DNA from: Hypericum androsaemum
Taxonomy: Eukaryota > Streptophyta > Magnoliopsida > Malpighiales > Hypericaceae
Assembly (NCBI GenBank): GCA_963995505.1
Contig: OZ023181.1
Span: 22,812,366 to 22,876,365 of the forward strand
Length of the DNA: 64,000 nucleotides
Reading direction: 5' to 3'
Made by a program: the position numbers and the translations under genes. A model generated the notes under the pieces. The model did no database searches and was not told the DNA's origin. It was given only the letters and a program-made list of their open reading frames with translations. Positions 60,681 through 64,000 of the stretch are shown piece after piece; position 1 is the stretch's first letter; each line of letters begins with the position of its first letter.

Positions 60681-62476
60681 TGTAATACCCTCACACTTCA
60701 ACCAAATTTGTTACAACAAAATAAGGTTAGTTTTGGAAGGATTTAGGCTTAGTCCGTCGTCGTTGGGTAAAATAGTAGCTTTCTCATCCGGATTCTAAAT
60801 TAGGTGATTTCGATTTGTGTGGATTTATAACATCTAGATCTATAACTTCTTTGAGTTTTGTGATTTATGAAATAATCTGGCTGGAACAAAGTAAGAATTT
60901 AAGGTGCTCTAATATAGGTCTGATTTTGTCAGTATTGGAAATATTTATTATGTAATTTTATTTAAGTTAACCTAAATTTTAAATTTACTATTCAATTTCA
61001 TGATTAGCCATATTATGTTCGGTAAATTAGGTAAAGTATATTTAGCTGTCCAGTGATAAGATTTGTAAATAAAAATGAGACGGATTAAGAGTTAGTTGAA
61101 TTTTAGCTTGTAGGGTTGGATAAGAAAAAAAATAAATATATATGGTATGAAAGAAGGCAGCATACCAAATAAAATGGGGATAAAGTTGGATATGAATAAC
61201 TTTATGAAATAAGGATATAAGGATAAGAGCAAAAGAAAATAAATTAAGAGAAAGAAAAGAAGGGTGAAACGTGGATGTAAAATAGGTTGACACCAAGGGA
61301 AAAGTAAAAGCAAGCAGTAGAACTTGGAAGTATAAGTAGCTAGAAAATAAAGAGAAGTAAGCTATTGAAAAACCGAAACAAAGAGAAGAAGGAAAAAAAA
61401 TCAGAGAACAGAACCGAAGGAGAAAAGAAAAAGAAAAGAGAGTTGGAGACAGATGAAGATAGAAAAAGGATGTTAAAATGGTAAGCAAATTTTCAATAGT
61501 CTCATGTAAATTATGGAAATGTAATTAGTATCCAATTATAAGATTGGTAAGTTACTAAATAAATATAGATGAGGAATATGAATTTTGTAACGATTTCACA
61601 TGAGAATTAGATGACCATGAGTTTGCTTGTTAGTTACGGGAACAGGGAGAATTAAGATCTTGTCAAATAAACATGAGTTTGAATATAGGAGAATATAGAA
61701 GGAAACTAACAAAATAGAAAAAGAACTCAGGTAAGTAAATCTTCGATCGTTTTAATGTGAATTATTGGAATATAACTACTATTATTTATGAATTGAATGG
61801 TTAGAAGGAAGCTATTTAGATCGAACATGGTACAACGTTCAAGCAAGTGATTAATTATTCTTTTGACTAGTTAACTGATGTTTGAATCCGAGTCCCACGA
61901 GTTGTAAAACAAAGCTCAAAGCTTCTCTTTGAATGGTTTGAGCAACCATTGTCTATAAGTGAATATTCTTTGTAACATGTGTTTAGTTAACTGATGTACT
62001 TTATTTGGCGTACTTTTAAATAATTTGAAATGTGATATTGGGTTTGGTTTTAGTCTATTTGATATTTGAGGTTGCTTTGGATTGTCTGTGTATGTATGTG
62101 AATTTTGAAAAGTTTGGTATATGATTTGTGTGATGGCGGATGAAGAGGTCTACCCGTGACCAACCGGAGATGTTGGCATATGTGCACATATTTTGAGGAT
62201 ACATTGGATATGTATACGATATGATATTTGGCCGGCGGGGTTGGTTTCTGGTGGCGCTTTTAAGATATGGTATCCTCGTGTCGGCGTGGGAGTGACACTA
62301 TCTAGACCTATCTGAAGTTCATCCGAATTGTGTTATATATTCTGTGAAAGTCTATCTGAAATTTTGATTACGCGTGAATTCTTTGATGACCTTATCTGTG
62401 AAGTGGTCTTTTGTTGTCTTAGTTGTGTGTTAGTATTTGGCTGGGTTTGATGGGAACGACTGGTTGGTTAAATATA
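60681..62476 (+). repeat. Right Gypsy LTR (3' end obscured)
   Basis: Starts TGTAATACCCTCACACTTCA right after the polypurine tract. It matches the left LTR until about 61966, then continues through unique DNA. The true end is not certain because a second foldback element starts at 62477. A GCCAC matching the left flank occurs at 63296-63300, after that element, which would place the foldback element inside the LTR; a 5-bp match is weak evidence. Confidence 0.75.
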
Positions 62477-63240
62477 GGGAAAAGTCTACTTTAGTACCCT
62501 ACGGTATCGACCAAAATCACTTTAGTACCCTGTGGTAAGGGCCTCGTGCAGCTGCCCGGAGCTGCCCGAACCTACCCGAACCCTGCCCGGGCTACGTGGC
62601 CAGCCACGTCACCAATTTTTGATGACGTGGCACCACGTGGAGAGGAGGATGAGGAGGAGGCGGGGAGGAGGGGGAGGAGGACGCGGGGAGGAGGAGGAGG
62701 AGGAGGAGGAGGAGGAAGGGAGGAGGAGGAGGAGGAGGAGGACGCGGAGGAGGAGGACGCGGGGAGGAGGAGGAGGAGGAGGAGGAGGAAGGGAGGAGGA
62801 GGAGGAGGAGGAGGACGCGGAGGAGGAGGAGGCGGGGAGGAGGAGGAGGAAGAGGAGGAGGAGGAGGAGGACGCGGAGGAGGAGGACGCGGAGGAGGAGG
62901 AGGAGGAGGGAAGGAGGAGGAGGACGTGGGGAGGAGGAGGCGGAGGAGGAGGAGGAGGGGGGAAGGAGATGGATTCCGAGATTTTGGGTCCTCCGCGTCC
63001 TCCTCTCCTCCTCCTCCTCCTCCTCCCCGCCTCCTCCTCCTCCTCCCCGCGTCCTCCTCCCCGCGTCCTCCTCCACCTCCTCCTCCTCCTCTGCGTCCTC
63101 CTCCTCCTCCTCCTCCTCCTCCTCCTCCTCCTCCTCTCCGCCTCCTCCTTCCCTCCTCCTCCTCCTCCTCCTCCTCCTCCTCCGCATCCTCCTCCTCCTC
63201 CTCCCCTCCTCCTCCTTCTCCTCCCTGCCTCCTCTCCGCA
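62477..63240. mobile_element. Foldback Mutator-like element, copy 2, truncated, with mirrored GGA/TCC core
   Basis: The left end GGGAAAAGTCTACTTTAGTA and the GC-rich part GGGCCTCGTGCAGCTGCCCG match copy 1 (39520-), with an internal deletion of about 50 bases. The core starts with about 310 bases of (GAGGAG)n, passes a short unique centre (about 62965-63000, GATGGATTCCGAGATTTTGG), and then becomes (CTCCTC)n to 63235, a near-perfect hairpin. No right terminal repeat is found in the window. Confidence 0.88.
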
Positions 63241-64000
63241 TTAATTAAGACATAACGAAATCAGAGGGGTGGTCGTAGAGACCAGCCCCTCCGGTAGCCA
63301 CATGGGGGCTCCAATTTGTCCTAGCTGATGAAGGATCAGAGCCGAACAACACGAAAATAGACAGTGGTTGTCGGCGACGTCCTGACTTCAGACAACGGTG
63401 GTGTGCTACGGTGGACTGTGACTCTTGCTACGACCTGAAGTCGACGGTAGATCTGATTCCTGTCAGCGGGACCTATATCTGATTTTTAATCAACGGGCGA
63501 GGGTAGACCTGTAACTAGGGGTGAGTTCGGTGCAGATTTTCACACCGAATTGCACTTTTGGTTTCGTGAAAATCTGTACCGTCGGTGTGGCAGTGTCGAA
63601 GAAACCCGCGGTGGTGCGGTTTGACAGTTTTGCAGTTTTATGGTGCGGTTTGCATCGAAAGAATTGGGCCCATTTCGTTAAGCCCATTTAGTGGGCCCAA
63701 ATTTGAAAAGAAGCCTTTTCACACAATCATACTCGCCCATTAGAAAAAAAAGTCCAATTCTCGGCTATATGATGTTACATACATACATACATCAAGAGAA
63801 CATCCTCGGCTATTATACATACATACATACATACATACATACATAATTACGATTTTGCGGTCGGTCGATGTGGTTTCAAACCAGCACCGAAACCAAACCA
63901 CACCAATTCGATATCGGTTTAAAATCACACCAGGACACCGATTGGAGCTGTAGTTTAGATTTTATCGGTCGGTCAATTTGGCCGTTTTTTGAGTTTTTGG
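63241..64000. other. Repeat-like intergenic DNA at the right edge
   Basis: 63520-64000 is rich in GGTGCGGTTT / AAACCACACC-type strings in both orientations (GTGCGGTTTG near 63613 and 63653; AAACCAAACCACACC near 63891), around GGGCCCAAATTTG. It could be an hAT-like or other inverted-repeat element extending past the edge. No gene is seen. Confidence 0.45.
63774..63844. repeat. (ACAT)n microsatellite, two tracts
   Basis: TACATACATACATACATC at 63776-63793 and a longer tract of seven or eight ACAT units at 63817-63844, separated by 24 bases. Confidence 0.9.

Larger units (their letters stand above)
56375..62476 (+). mobile_element. Ty3/Gypsy chromovirus-like retrotransposon (Tekay type), internally deleted
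   Basis: Two LTRs in direct orientation begin TGTAATACCCTCACACTTCA (56375 and 60681). Between them lies pol in the order RT, RNase H, integrase, chromodomain-like tail. The purine tract AGGAGGGGAGAC ends right before the second LTR. No primer site, gag or protease remains: the left LTR is joined directly to RT at about 57700. The right LTR continues past that point to at least 62476, where the second foldback element begins. LTR sequences are about 97% alike by eye, so the insertion is fairly young. Confidence 0.93.

Noticed and set aside
62532..63255. Several 100-240-codon frames in the second triplet-repeat block
   Set aside because: Same artefact: low-complexity repeat translated in several frames, no family resemblance.

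Overview
The window is nuclear DNA of a flowering plant. The evidence is multi-exon genes with GT-AG introns, long AT-rich intergenic DNA, plant-only families (CYP714, PSI/DUF668, CC-NB-LRR, GABA-transporter-like AAAP carriers) and plant retroelements primed by initiator tRNA-Met. A eudicot, probably a woody rosid, fits best, but nothing I can see fixes the species. There are no bacterial-type operons, CRISPR arrays or genes of free-standing viruses.

Layout. 1-2855: the 3' part of a LINE (minus strand) fused to a truncated Copia element (gag plus one LTR), with a 226-bp tandem duplication across the junction. 2899-5518: a decayed CYP71-clan P450 whose 5' end stops next to the Copia LTR. 6238-9308: an apparently intact five-exon CYP714 gene (minus). 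11268-14505: a degenerate DEAD-box-helicase-like gene (minus). 15846-32774: a tandem array of five GABA-transporter-1-like genes (plus), four of them intact (A 467, B 467, C 469, D 469 aa) and one pseudogene (E). 36310-38076: a single-exon PSK-simulator (DUF3475/DUF668) gene. 39520-40607: a foldback Mutator-like element with a (CTC)n core and a perfect 9-bp target duplication. 42138-49714: a 19-exon myotubularin phosphatase gene. 51600-51950: a TRIM-like LTR element. 52204-55940: a CC-NB-LRR pseudogene whose LRR block is duplicated. 56375-62476: a Tekay-like Gypsy element with damaged pol. 62477-63240: a second, truncated copy of the foldback element. 63241-64000: a diverged repeat-like region.

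The main biology is the transporter array. A and B form one subtype; C, D and E form another that shares a GC-AG intron 2. Copy B has lost intron 5 exactly, carries a SINE with a 15-bp target duplication, and has a stop-free 78-nt intron. Copy C carries a TRIM-like element in intron 6. Copy E lost exon 1, half of exon 4 and most of exon 6. CYP714 (probably gibberellin or related terpenoid oxidation), the transporters (probably amino acids/GABA), PSI and myotubularin are ordinary single-locus neighbours, with no sign of a joint pathway.

Coding totals support the gene models: CYP714 sums to 520 codons, A and B to 468, C and D to 470. The myotubularin model is in frame only if one particular pair of splice sites is used between exons 12 and 13. 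I found no convincing unknown molecular system. The most unusual structures are the foldback elements with microsatellite cores and the intron dynamics of the transporter array.
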